Shown: positions 37,201 through 45,005, counted from the stretch's first letter. The stretch: 49,103 nucleotides of DNA from Branchiostoma floridae (GCF_000003815.2 NC_049996.1:826756-875858); one strand, 5' to 3'. The notes: a model not told the origin generated them from the letters alone. Numbers and translations are program-made.

Positions 37201-40200
37201 CTTTCTTCTGTGTCATAATCAATTATCTTGTATTCTTTTAAGGTAAACGTATGGTATACGTATTTCAGTGTTATTGCCAGACCTTTTCAGCATAGGCAGT
37301 CCCTATGCTGTGATTTGGATTCACCATGCTGTGATTTGGATTCGCTATGCTGTGATTTGAGACCCTATGCTGTGATTTGGGTCCATACGCTGTGATTTGG
37401 GCCTTCATGCTGTGATTTGGGCCCCTATCCTGTGCTTCAACCAGCAAAGGGACTTTCTGTTTTGTTTTTTGTTGTAACAAACTTTAAGGTTAAAAAAAAC
37501 AGGCTCTAAAAACTGCTGGCTTTATTTCACTAAATTTGGGCCCTCAAAATGCAGGAAATAGTTTTTCTGGGGGTTTAATATAGATTGATAAATTTTCAGA
37601 ATAGAGGAAATTGACGCATGTGCAAATCCAATACACACATAATCAAGTATTGAATTACCTCAAAATGTGAATCAATGATTTGAAAGTACTCCTGTAGAGG
37701 CAGCCCTCCCACAAAGGAACATCTGAAGTCGCCGGAGCCTCGCCGCTTGTGGTGTCTGGTTAACCGATCAACCAGCTCCTTAACTACCAACCATAACGCA
37801 TCGAACTGGTCACACTGCACACGATACTTCTCTGTAACGAAAGCAAAGGCAGATAACAAATGAATGAATGAAGATCTTTATTGCACACTTTTGCCATAAT
37901 GGGCCAAGTTAATACAAATAATATACAAGGGGTGATCAATAAGTTTGCGGCCTCACTCAGAAATAAGATACACCACCCAAATTTCTGGGATCAAATATTT
38001 TGGGTCATTACTTGGGCTTCTACTTGAATCACATATTATAGGCTTCCATGGAAAAATTTGGACATGTTTTGTGTGCACCAAGTTGCTGTTGTAAAAATTC
38101 GATTTAACAAAGTCGGATGTTGTTGTAATGTTTGAGTAAGGGACACCAAATTTCTCAACTTCTGGTTCATTTGCAATTGAAATTTGTTCCTTTTCTTAGG
38201 TGGGTATGACATACATGTGTATACAAAATTAAAACAATACAACATGGTGTATTCTACCATGGATCAAAGCCCTCTAGCCTTCCGGCGATCATATCTGTGA
38301 TAGGGTTTCTACAGTTAACGTTCAGCCAGGCATGTACTTACGAGAAGTCTTAGATGCCAGTACAGTGATGACAGGACCTCCGATCAGCTCAAACCCCAGC
38401 GCATACCCACTGCTGCCCTCATAGTCACCGGATAGGTCTGAAAAATTTCAAATAGTAAAAAAAGTGAAAAATAGATATCAATAATATCAAAATAAAAGTT
38501 TGCACGATTTTGTTTCCTACAAATGTACATGTACAATCTGTATCAAATAAGTTATGTGCCATTATTTTGTGCAAGTCATGGTTTGAAATATTCTTTAAAA
38601 ATATGATGAACATATACCATTTGAAAGTACTGTTTGTATGTACAGTAGAAGCCAGTTAATTCCACAATGGATTAACACACACTTCTGTTGATTGCATGGA
38701 ATCCCCAAATCACAAACCGGTGCGATCCAGCTGGATAACTTCGCATTATTGCACCACCCAGTTAATTGCATGAAATACGCTGGCAAATGGGGTGTGCAAT
38801 TAAACAGCTTCTACTATATCATTTGTTTCATACATTATATAATCTGCAAAAGATAGGTTAAGTGCAGTATTTTATGGTTATGGTTATGGTTATTCCTACG
38901 TTATGAAAAACATACCTGGAAAGAGTTCATTCAGATTGACGGGTGGCTTGTTGGTATCTATGGTAACCTTGCAGACGGCGTTCTTGACAGGTACGCACGG
39001 CCGACACACCAGCGACAATGGGAACGATACCGTGGCTTGTACTGTACGCGGTGCGCCTGGAAACAAAAGAAGATGGTGAAAACTTTGTTGTGAAATCCTG
39101 AATCTATGTCCTAGAGAACTTGTCCATTCAAAAGTGACCCCTAGCACTCAGTAGCAGTACTACAACAATACAAAGGATAGTGAACACTTAGCTAGTAACA
39201 GATCAATAACTGTCCCTTGAATGGTTGTTGTCATTTTAGCACGGGAGCCACAGGCATCAAATGAAACCTCTGCACATAAAAGAACCCAACACAATCATTA
39301 AGAAGAGTAGGGGTGACAAAGTGTGCTTGGTTTAATTCTTGAGTACATTCAACAAACAAATGCCTTCTCACCCATAACATGATGGCCTGAGCAAAATCAG
39401 GAAAGGTATCAAAACGGGAAGTTTTGCTGCATTTCCATAGAAAGCAGCTAGGGGATCCATTATCAAACATGACCTCTGTTTTCCTGAATCCTACTCACCT
39501 ACCAAATACCCTCAAGACCCATTAACAGCTACTCTAGTTATGATGTCCACTAATAGACAGACACAGACAAGCAACAATGGAAACATAACCTTCTAACAAA
39601 GGTGAATATTGTAGGAGAGAACCTGCCAATTCAAAAGAGCCCCCTAGCAGTTTTATGACACACTGCAGGCTACCTTACCTGTAGGAATGTTGTAGGAGGC
39701 TGACACCTCTCCTGTGAGAGAAGCGGGTGGGTAGGTTCCTTGTAGGTAAAATGACACAGGAACAACAGGAGGACTGGACGGGTCTAAAACAGAAAAAAGA
39801 ACAGAATTAGAAATGGTAGAGAATGGTCCTAATTAGCTAGTTTAGTAAAACGTTATTTATCCTTATGTTTTAGAATGGCAAAGGTATGTTTAGGCCACGC
39901 CAAAAAGTAGTTACTCAAGCAACTGGATATGGTTTTAGAAACGGTCAGACGTATTGGATAGAATCCAATATCCTTCGTCAGTGACACTCCAGTTGCTTGA
40001 GTAACTACTTTTTGGCATATCTTATTACATGGATGTCTAACCTACATCGACGTATATTTAGGCCACTTCACAGATAAATCTTAGAGCATCTTTAGTAGTA
40101 AAAAAACTAGTTTCTTACAATTGTTACAAACTACTTGTTGGATAAAACTTGCCCTAGTTTGTACCTGTTCTTGCTAAAAAGGTGAGCTCATCTGTTTTAG

Positions 40201-43200
40201 CATGCAAACAGAATCTACTATTATCATATGATGGCACTGTAGTGCTGACTTTGACTACACGTGAACCGGTTCTGATCAACCTTAAATGGTCATTGACCAA
40301 TACCTTNNNNNNNNNNNNNNNNNNNNNNNNNNNNNNNNNNNNNNNNNNNNNNNNNNNNNNNNNNNNNNNNNNNNNNNNNNNNNNNNNNNNNNNNNNNNNN
40401 NNNNNNTATCAGCCACTAAAGTGTATGTCACCCCGTAAGGGGCGGTATAACCCTGTCGTGTGTAAGCACGGCGACCGATGATGATGATGATGATGATGAA
40501 TGCATTGTACATAATCATTGTATTAATCTGAACCAATATGTTTGCTACATCTAGGTGGAAAAAATCCATTGATTACAAATGGCCAAAGAATCCTTATGAG
40601 AAATAAGTCACTTTCAAGGAAGAGAAGATGGTATAACAGAACTCCTATAGTTACCTCTGCTGTTATAGATGGCACATTTTCATCTTGGAGTTCTACATCT
40701 GTAGCTTTCTGTAGAAAGAGAAACAAGTAGAAAATATGGTTCTCTCATTTCATCAGACCTTTGTAATTCCTACATGTATACATGTATAGTGGCACATGTT
40801 TTGGTAGCAAGTTTCATTCCTGTTTCGGTAGCAAGGTATATTTTACGGGGAGCGGTTAAGCTAGCCCTTCTTGAATACAGGACACCCATTTTATGTCGGT
40901 GCAATGGCCTAGTGGTTAGAGTGTTCGCCTTGCATTCGGTAGGTCGTAAGTTCGATCCCCGGCCGAGTCATACCAAAGACTTTAAAAAATGGTACATGCT
41001 GCTTTCTCTGCTTAGCACTCAGCACTAATGAGGAAGAGTATGGAAGCTAAACACACATCACTACCAGCGGATCAGCCCCCTGCTGTAGTGGCTTGCACAT
41101 GTGTGGCCCAAGGGCTACAGAAATGGAGATGGGCGCCACCCCTACGCATCTGTTACTGATGTACGGGCAACTTTAACTTAACTTTAACTTTAATTTTATG
41201 TCTCTTCCGAAAGACAGGAAACAGAGTCTCACAGTTACCAACTAATTAGAACCAGAGTTTCAACTGTGAGGCTGCTACCAGTTGAGCTACAAGGACATCC
41301 TCAATACTTTATACTGTAATCTTTAAACATGAACTTTCCAATTAACGTTATATCATGTACATGTAAGTGGCATGCACAAATGTGTGGCCTTTGGGCTACA
41401 GGAATGGAGATGGGCGCCACGTCCCTATGGATCTGCACAGATGTACGGTTTACTTTAAACTTTTAATATCTAATACAATCTGTACAACAAATAAAGAAAG
41501 ATGGTGTCTTTTTTCAAATTGATTTGACATACCGACATAGGGTCGAGGGAGGGCTGCACAGAGGCTGTGATTGTCAACTCATCCTCACTCTTCTTTTGTG
41601 GAAGGATATCTGTGGAAAAAAACAATTACAATGAATAACAAAAAACTATGTCACAACACACACATTAACTAAGAACAAACTCCTCCTATCAAAATCAGCA
41701 ATCATGATCATTAAACAAGTTCTCTGTGTCTGCATAGCTCAGGTATAACCACCCTTCAGCGTAATACATTTGTATCTGTACAGCCTGTATATTATGTTGC
41801 GGGCATTGGTTATCTCCATTGTTCTGTAGGTGTCTGAGGCTTGGACATTAACAGCCGAACAAAGGTGAATTCTAGCAGTAGAGATGAGATGCTAGTACAG
41901 AATATTGCTAAATGTAACCATGACCACCATGATCACCAACACGTTATCAAGCAAGCTACAACAGCTGTCCAGAACAAATCGCCTCAAAGACCTCCTTAGT
42001 ATTGTCAAAAGAAGGAAGCTAAAATGGTATGGCCACCTGACCAGAACTAAATGCCTCAGACTCCAAAATGACATCTGAGAACCGCTAGCAGTTTAGCCAC
42101 AGGGACATCCCCACACTCTACAATACTGTACCACTATCTTGGATTAGAAAATGGAACAGTCCAAAGTTCAAAGTTCACCTCCTTTCTGCGAGGCCTGAGC
42201 AATCCTCTTCTTCATCTCCTCCATTTCCTCGTCCTGTTCGTCGTAGTTGATGTCACGTGACTCGGGCGCGGGAGCAATGAACATGGCGGGGTCCGTACCC
42301 AGGTACGAACAGTTCAGGTGGCCGTCCTCGCTTAACGTCGCTATTACGCCTTTCAGCTCACTAAACAAAACAAAAACAAAGTTAGAAACTTTGGAATGTA
42401 AACTAAGATTTTAGATCAGTAGATCAAAGATATCAATATACCAATAATCATAGAAGATATATTATATAGATAACTACATTCTCACTTTGATAAATATTCA
42501 TTTCAATCAATGTAGATCAAGCATATGTATACAGGAGAACACTGAATGCAGCACTTTCAAGTGCTTCTGATCTCAGCAGGAATGAAACAAAACATGCAAA
42601 AAAAGCACCCACACTAAACAGCAGGGTTCGAAATACACATACTTAACTTGCAATTTGCACACAATTTTCGAGATTTGCACGTAAAAATGTTCTGAACTTG
42701 CAATTTTGCATGTTGAAAATACCTGGCCATAAAAAATACTCTCAGGAATTAGACACCCTAGTCTTAGACAGAACGACATATGAACGTCTTGTCTTTTTCC
42801 TTCCTTGTTTTTGCCGGTAACTTTCTCCGGTAGCTTCACTAGATGTAATCAAAATTCACTGATTCAAGCTGGCGACCCTCGTCGCGATCACTGCCTAGTC
42901 TTATTTTGCATGTAAATTTTTCACATTGCACGTAAATGTTTTGCCAACTTGCAATTTTGCATGTAGCAAAAAAAAAGTATTTCAATCCCTGAACAGCATA
43001 TTGTACAATGATCAGAAAATGATACATTTTTGGGAATAAAGGCACTGTGATGCAACTAACCTAAAAACCTCAAAAACATTTTGAGAGCACAACATAATAA
43101 AATGTCTGCAATAGAGACTTAACTGCCTCTTTTCAGAATGTATTTGAATCTGTTATACATGTACAACAAAGGTTTTACTGCTATTTCTGATACATGAATT

Positions 43201-45005
43201 TCAAGATTCTGAATATTCTATATACTAATGTGCACAAATTACAGTACCTTTACACTATAGTATAGCCTGCAAACATATCTAGGTGCACTGTCAAAAAATA
43301 GGTGCAAAGCTGCAATGTTTAGGTGCACAAAAGTGCATGACATTGTGCACCCAGTATTTTGCGCCTGATTCTTCCATGAAAGTTCACAACTGCAATATTC
43401 CAGACGATAAAATCTCGCAGTGCTTACGGAAATGTCGCGACCTTGACCGCTAAGGGCACGTGCTGCAGCTGAGCCGCCCACTTCAGCGTGACGTCACCAT
43501 ACACCAGTAGCTGGTTGGTGTGTGTACAGATGATCGTGTTGATCATTCCGTCTTGGGCTAGAAAAAAGGGGAGAAAAATAAATCTTAGCATATTTGCACA
43601 TACATAATTTATATACAAAAATTAAACAACAAAATTTGTAACAACTGCTTTACTTCAATGCAATGGCCAAGTGTGTTCTCCTTGCTTTTGGTATGTCGTG
43701 AGTTCGATTCCCGGCTGAGTCAAACAATTAGCACTCTGCATTTGGGAAAGAGTATGGCACACAACACTACCAGTGGACTACTCCCTGCTGTAGTGATTGC
43801 TCGAAAGTCACGTGGCCAAGGGACACAGAAAAGGCGATGGGTACTGCCCCTCTTTCGAATGACAGAAGCGGCCTCAACTGAGATGCGCTTCCAAGGATTT
43901 GAACCTGGTATGAAACAGTTGGAACCTGGAACTGTAAGGCTGCTACCAGTTGAGCTACAGGGACATCTCTTGTATGTTACTTACTAGTTGCAATGGATAC
44001 AAAAATAGGACTGTACAGGGGCTGTAGTGCATTACTTACTAGCAGCAAAAGGTAGGAATGCAGAAGGGTTGTACTCCAGTTTCTTCATGAATCTCAGCTG
44101 TCCTGTCTCCTTCACACAGAACAGACTGTGTTCTCCTGGTGGGGAATAAAAATAACATCAATCAACTGTTTAACATCATGATTACTGAATCCTTCTCAGT
44201 CTCACTAGTACTAGTAGTAGTACTATTCAGGTGGACTTTGTGTTAGCTGTGATGCTTGGCAACTAGAAGGTTAACTATTATATATAATAGGAGCATAGTA
44301 GGTACTAATGACATATCTTCGAGAACAATCTTGTCATTGCATGACATTGTAGTAATGGACAAAAATGAGAGTTTCTCTTACCCAGTACTAGTATGGACGG
44401 AGGGGCCTGGGGGAAACTGACAAACGTGATATCCACGGCCTGTTCACCGATGTTCAGAGACCAGTCAATCTGAGATAAAGGAAAATAGAACATTATAAAC
44501 AAATAGGAATGCAACATTTTCAAGAAAATGCGGGATGTTTCCCTCCAAGTAACCTTTTACAACATACAGGTATTGCTGATAGCAAACTTTTAATTGTTAA
44601 TATTTGCCAAAATAATTCATATTTTGTTCATTTTTGCTGTAACAGCTAATATGTTAATGTCACTGGCAGTTCTAAGCTCTGATTGGTTAAAGTCAGAAGT
44701 ATAAGAAGAACACACAAGCAAAAACAATACGTTTTCTTTTCAGGGAAACATATTAACAAGCATGCTTTTTCATTGTATGAAGCTATCGTCATTGTGATAT
44801 TTTGTCAAACAGTTCCAATATGAAAAGACAATATGACTTTTACTTGTTGAAACAGAAAATGTATAAAGCTTGCATTGAAAGAAACTTTAAGAAAGGAAAT
44901 CACAATGTCAAGTAAGAATGTCTTACAGTGACTCTTTTTCCAGAACTGATCTTCTGTGATTCTTCTTTTGAGCTGGAGTCTGTGGCAACAGCAAGGACTT
45001 GGTAC
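22141..45005 (-). CDS. BBS9: BBS9 / PTHB1 (BBSome subunit), 3' two-thirds, 15 exons visible
   Basis: BBS9 (parathyroid hormone-responsive B1) is a core subunit of the BBSome, the coat that moves membrane proteins through cilia. Exons read on the minus strand: 45005-44927, 44469-44382, 44135-44040, 43557-43428, 42360-42179, 41609-41533, 40708-40655, (one missing), 39783-39679, 39056-38916, 38437-38342, 37831-37659, 37166-37014, 25188-25006, 24435-24228, 22244-22141. All have AG/GT borders and compatible phases, giving about 622 residues that align with the human protein from about residue 207. Diagnostic stretches include DWSLNIGEQ, RFMKKL, DVTLKWA, DGHLNCSYLGTDP, KVTIDTNKPPV, ITVLASKTS, PLQEYF, RFKDKTPAPLQ and VDRLSKGG. 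Known family layout: N-terminal beta-propeller (its last blades are here), then GAE and platform regions, then C-terminal helices. The first ~206 residues lie beyond the right edge. BMPER lies downstream on the same strand. Confidence 0.97.
22372..22921. mobile_element. Foldback DNA transposon (550 bp, CAGGGGTGCC ends) in the last BBS9 intron
   Basis: Ends CAGGGGTGCCTAAGCATTTG and the exact inverse; arms of about 180 bases face each other (22372-22551 and 22742-22921). A 5-bp ATACC flanks both sides, as a target duplication. Within the arms a 43-44-bp sub-repeat (ACGAATCACTATGCGAAAAC...) occurs two to three times. The ~190-base core contains a CpG-rich, promoter-like segment with AAGATGGCGGC on the minus strand. 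hAT-like by its ends; no transposase. Confidence 0.88.
23095..23448. other. Assembly gap (354 N) in the last BBS9 intron
   Basis: Run of N; no exon is expected here because the flanking exons already join in phase. Confidence 0.99.
23850..24125 (-). mobile_element. SINE, minus orientation
   Basis: The tRNA-like head is at the right end (inverse reads GTGCCGTATTGGCATAATGG, TTAGGGTGTTTGTTTGGCCC). The body towards the left contains CACCTGGGTGGAG, AGTATAGGTACCCA and TGGAGCCCATCCCTCT in plus-strand reading. Very close to the copy at 29990-30260. Confidence 0.65.
24228..24435 (-). CDS. BBS9: BBS9 penultimate exon
   Basis: Starts after TTTTTTCAG with GWEEIVDAAITHLLRTCLAK and continues to KDTGKLKKHLSLLVDRLSKG. 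This is close to human GWEETVDAAISHLLKTCLSK and KDTSQLKKHITLLCDRLSKG. Two donors give the same phase 1: after 24228 (AAAG|GTCAGG) or after 24243 (CCAG|GTCTGG). Either joins the last exon in frame. Without splicing the frame runs to TGA at 24198-24196, so a short alternative C-terminus is possible. Confidence 0.9.
25006..25188 (-). CDS. BBS9: BBS9 exon, C-terminal helices
   Basis: 183 bases (61 codons), phase 0 both sides, GC-rich relative to its surroundings. Encodes ILAVGEACEENTRSLRRAGN through FAVLEASLTPQVDDDGEI, aligning with human VIALADAVEENQGNLFQSF and VAILEAAFLPLQED. Acceptor CTCCCCAG, donor GTAAGA. Confidence 0.93.
27073..27270. mobile_element. Tc1/mariner-pogo type MITE (~198 bp)
   Basis: TIR CAGTCCAAACTGTGCAAGAA and inverse of CAGTCAAACCTATACAAGTG, with TA on both sides (27071-27072 and 27271-27272). 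The interior repeats GACCACTC, GGTGGTCACT and AGTGGTCACG. TA target and short CAGTC ends fit the Tc1/mariner-pogo group. Confidence 0.65.
27655..27765 (+). mobile_element. SINE fragment, GTCCCTGT-type tRNA head
   Basis: TGTCCCTGTGGCACAATTGG, then TAGGGATATTCC and a decayed B-box region. Same head as the minus-oriented fragments near 41290, 42105 and 43960. Confidence 0.4.
28513..28800 (-). mobile_element. Full-length tRNA-derived SINE with 12-bp target duplication
   Basis: Minus orientation: the inverse starts GTGCCGGTGCAATGGCCGTG, with B-box TCGTGAGTTTGATCCCCGAC, and ends in a TAACTTTAACA tail. ACTTATGTCTGT flanks both sides (28501-28512 and 28801-28812). Same family as 40898-41192. Confidence 0.9.
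29288..29440. repeat. Dispersed repeat beginning with ACCTCCAT-GAAAA-ATGGAGGT
   Basis: A short perfect palindrome at 29291-29311, then GTCTGTCTATCTGTCTGTGT, then AGCATAACTTTAGAACCTCT and CGATGGATTTTTATGATTTT. Inverse-oriented relatives end at 21325 and near 14940. Confidence 0.55.
29990..30260 (-). mobile_element. SINE, minus orientation
   Basis: Body with TGGAAGGTGGAGCCCATCCC and TTTTACACCTGGGTGGAGTG; head at right reads, in inverse, GGGTGTTTGGCCCAGAAGCC then AGGTTCATATCC (B-box). Near-copy of 23850-24125. A further fragment follows at 30310-30430. Confidence 0.65.
30655..30740 (+). repeat. Retroposon 3'-end-like repeat (GGGCGGTATAACCCC)
   Basis: CTTATATCAGGTAAAGGATA, then AAGGGGCGGTATAACCCCAA, then GTGTGTAAGCACGTCGACTGAT. 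The same sequence at 40407-40500 ends in a (GAT)n tail, as retroposon 3' ends often do. Confidence 0.5.
31945..32150. repeat. 103-bp tandem duplication
   Basis: TCAAATGTATTGATAAGGGT onward starts at 31945 and again at 32048; copies look identical through CATCTGTTTCATT. Recent duplication within the long BBS9 intron. Confidence 0.95.
35247..35570. mobile_element. Non-autonomous hAT-like element (324 bp) with 6-bp target duplication
   Basis: Ends CAGGGATAAACAAGTCCACT and the inverse of CAGGGTTGAACAAGTTTTCT. GCTATT flanks both sides (35241-35246, 35571-35576). The interior repeats GGGCAAGTG / CACTTGTCC in both directions next to the ends. Confidence 0.85.
36720..36875 (-). mobile_element. SINE fragment, minus orientation
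   Basis: GTGGAGTGAGGAAAGTTGTG, TGCCTTCCCCAAGGGCACAA and TCCAAACCCAGGACGTCTGG resemble the SINE copies at 29990 and 23850; the head lies to the right. Confidence 0.5.
37014..37166 (-). CDS. BBS9: BBS9 exon, C-terminal helices
   Basis: 153 bases (51 codons), phase 0 both sides. Encodes a helical segment ending QFRSIQRRLLTRFKDKTPAP then LQNLDALLEGTFRQ. Human has QFRAIQRRLLARFKDKTPAP. Acceptor TTTTTTAG, donor GTAAGG. The following intron (37013-25189) is 11.8 kb, by far the longest visible in the gene. Confidence 0.97.
37293..37440. repeat. Minisatellite, ~21-bp unit, 7 copies
   Basis: Unit TATGCTGTGATTTGGGTCC with small variants; the last copy reads ATCCTGTGCTTCAACC. It lies in the intron just downstream of the exon ending at 37014's upstream neighbour. 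Confidence 0.9.
37659..37831 (-). CDS. BBS9: BBS9 exon, alpha/beta region
   Basis: 173 bases, phase 1 in and 0 out. Encodes QKYRVQCDQFDALWLVVKEL, then a basic loop, then DFRCSFVGGLPLQEYFQIID and SHFE. This matches human QRYRIQSEQFEDLWLITNEL and FACSFSGSIPLQEYFELID. Acceptor TCGTTACAG, donor GTAATT. Confidence 0.96.
37861..37930 (-). mobile_element. LINE 3'-end-like sequence with (CATT)n tail
   Basis: On the minus strand it reads GCAATAAAGATCTTCATTCA followed by TTCATT, an AATAAAG plus short tandem tail as seen at 3' ends of CR1/L2-type LINEs. Adjoined on the right by GGGGTGATCAATAAGTTTGC, which looks like a mariner-type end. Confidence 0.45.
38342..38437 (-). CDS. BBS9: BBS9 exon, platform region
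   Basis: 96 bases, phase 1 in and 1 out. Encodes DLSGDYEGSSGYALGFELIG followed by GPVITVLASKTS, matching human MGFHFLGGARITVLASKTS. Acceptor TTTTTCAG, donor GTAAGT. Confidence 0.95.
38643..38816. mobile_element. Tc1/mariner-pogo type MITE (~174 bp)
   Basis: Ends CAGTAGAAGCCAGTTAATTC and inverse of (T)AGTAGAAGCTGTTTAATTGC, with TA at 38641-38642 and 38817-38818. The interior is A/T-rich with GGTGTGCAATT-type motifs. Confidence 0.65.
38916..39056 (-). CDS. BBS9: BBS9 exon, platform region
   Basis: 141 bases, phase 1 in and 1 out. Encodes GAPRTVQATVSFPLSLVC, then a short Cys-containing insert, then KVTIDTNKPPVNLNELFP. The last part is near-identical to human KITIDTNKSPVSLLSLFP. Acceptor TTTCCAG, donor GTATGT. 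Confidence 0.96.
39410..39560. repeat. Dispersed repeat copy (GAAGTTTTGCTGCATTTCC)
   Basis: GGGAAGTTTTGCTGCATTTC, AAAGCAGCTAGGGGATCCAT, CCTACTCACCTACCAAATAC and ATGTCCACTAATAGACAGAC correspond in order to 19300-19440. Confidence 0.5.
39679..39783 (-). CDS. BBS9: BBS9 exon, GAE/platform region
   Basis: 105 bases that need one base from the missing upstream exon and leave phase 1. Encodes PVVPVSFYLQGTYPPASLTG and EVSASYNIPT, matching human RTVSFSVYLKRSYTPSELEG and AVVSYS. Acceptor CTGTTTTAG, donor GTAAGG. Confidence 0.92.
39900..40015. repeat. Palindromic element with perfect 27-bp arms
   Basis: CCAAAAAGTAGTTACTCAAG+CAACTGG (39900-39926) is exactly inverted at 39989-40015. The 62-base loop itself contains TATTGGAT-AGA-ATCCAATA. 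Forms a long hairpin in the intron next to the missing BBS9 exon. Confidence 0.85.
40307..40406. other. Assembly gap (exactly 100 N), likely hides a BBS9 exon
   Basis: Default-size gap in the BBS9 intron between exons 40708-40655 and 39783-39679. The protein lacks about 40 residues exactly here. Confidence 0.99.
40407..40500 (+). repeat. Retroposon 3'-end-like repeat with (GAT)n tail
   Basis: CCCCGTAAGGGGCGGTATAA, CCCTGTCGTGTGTAAGCACG, GCGACCGATGATGATGATGA. Close relative at 30655-30740. Confidence 0.6.
40655..40708 (-). CDS. BBS9: BBS9 short exon, GAE-like region
   Basis: A 54-base exon, phase 0 both sides. Encodes KATDVELQDENVPSITAE, matching human QATDVEVGTDLVPSVTVK. Acceptor TTTCTACAG, donor GTAACT. 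The next exon in the protein (about 40 residues, human VTLQNRVILQKAKLSVYV and onward) is not found between here and 39783. Confidence 0.9.
40898..41192 (+). mobile_element. Full-length tRNA-derived SINE with 10-bp target duplication
   Basis: Head GGTGCAATGGCCTAGTGGTT (A-box) and GTAAGTTCGATCCCCGGC (B-box), body GGTACATGCTGCTTTCTCTG, GTGGCTTGCACATGTGTGGC, GGAGATGGGCGCCAC, tail TTAACTTAACTTTAACTTTA. ATTTTATGTC flanks both sides (40888-40897 and 41193-41202). Confidence 0.92.
41215..41300 (-). mobile_element. SINE fragment, GTCCCTGT-type head, minus orientation
   Basis: Plus-strand GGCTGCTACCAGTTGAGCTA then CAAGGACATCC; the inverse reads as an A-box TAGCTCAACTGGTAGCAGCC. Similar to 43850-43970. 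Confidence 0.5.
41365..41470 (+). mobile_element. 3' part of the 40898-type SINE
   Basis: GTGTGGCCTTTGGGCTACAG, GAATGGAGATGGGCGCCACG, GTACGGTTTACTTTAAACTT. The head is missing. Confidence 0.7.
41533..41609 (-). CDS. BBS9: BBS9 exon, entry to GAE-like region
   Basis: 77 bases, phase 1 in and 0 out. Encodes DILPQKKSEDELTITASVQP and then SLDPMS, aligning with the human stretch EREDDLNVSVVVSPNFDSVS. Acceptor TTCCACAG, donor GTATGT. Confidence 0.9.
42179..42360 (-). CDS. BBS9: BBS9 exon, end of propeller and acidic linker
   Basis: 182 bases, phase 2 in and 1 out. Encodes ELKGVIATLSEDGHLNCSY, then LGTDPAMFIAP, then an acidic charged segment DINYDEQDEEMEEMKKRI. This matches human LKGVIVTLSDDGHLQCSYLGTDP followed by NYDELDVEMKELQKII. 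It was the key exon for identifying the gene. The donor is GTGAAC, weaker than the other donors. Confidence 0.97.
42622..42991. mobile_element. Non-autonomous hAT-like element (370 bp) with 5-bp target duplication
   Basis: Ends CAGGGTTCGAAATAC and the inverse of CAGGGATTGAAATAC; AACAG flanks both sides (42617-42621, 42992-42996). Subterminal AACTTGCAATTTTGCA(T) repeats near both ends. It sits in a BBS9 intron. Confidence 0.85.
43428..43557 (-). CDS. BBS9: BBS9 exon, propeller segment
   Basis: 130 bases, phase 1 in and 2 out. Encodes GMINTIICTHTNQLLVYGD followed by VTLKWAAQLQHVPLAVKVA. This matches the vertebrate GTINTLIGNHNNMLHIYQD and VTLKWATQLPHIPVAVRV. Acceptor TTTTTCTAG, donor GTAAGC. 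Confidence 0.96.
43655..43975. mobile_element. Two SINE pieces, head-to-tail inverted
   Basis: Left piece (plus): CAATGGCCAAGTGTGTTCTC, GTCGTGAGTTCGATTCCCGG and body TGCTGTAGTGATTGCTCG, a decayed 40898-type SINE. Right piece (minus): CTGCTACCAGTTGAGCTACA then GGGACATC, a GTCCCTGT-type head. Confidence 0.6.
44040..44135 (-). CDS. BBS9: BBS9 exon, propeller segment
   Basis: 96 bases, phase 1 in and 1 out. Encodes (G)EHSLFCVKETGQLRFMKKLEYNPSAFLPF in pieces; FCVKETGQLRFMKKL aligns with the human FCLKDNGQIRFMKKL. Acceptor CCACCAG, donor GTAAGT. Confidence 0.96.
44382..44469 (-). CDS. BBS9: BBS9 exon, propeller segment
   Basis: 88 bases, phase 0 in and phase 1 out. Encodes IDWSLNIGEQAVDITFVSF...SILVLG. 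The DWxLNIGEQ motif is one of the most conserved stretches of PTHB1. Acceptor TATCTCAG, donor GTAAGA. Confidence 0.96.
44927..45005 (-). CDS. BBS9: BBS9 exon (first visible), propeller segment
   Basis: 79 bases that begin with one base finishing a split codon and end in phase 0. Encodes YQVLAVATD...SSGKRVT, matching human PTHB1 near residues 207-233. Flanked by CCCCAG acceptor and GTAAGA donor. The preceding intron contains the large nested transposon and runs off the window. Confidence 0.93.

Noticed and set aside
40898-40975. Functional tRNA gene
   Set aside because: A- and B-box sequences are present, but the acceptor stem does not pair and the sequence runs into a SINE body with a target duplication around the whole unit. 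The same holds for heads at 3047, 14462, 28740 and 43660.
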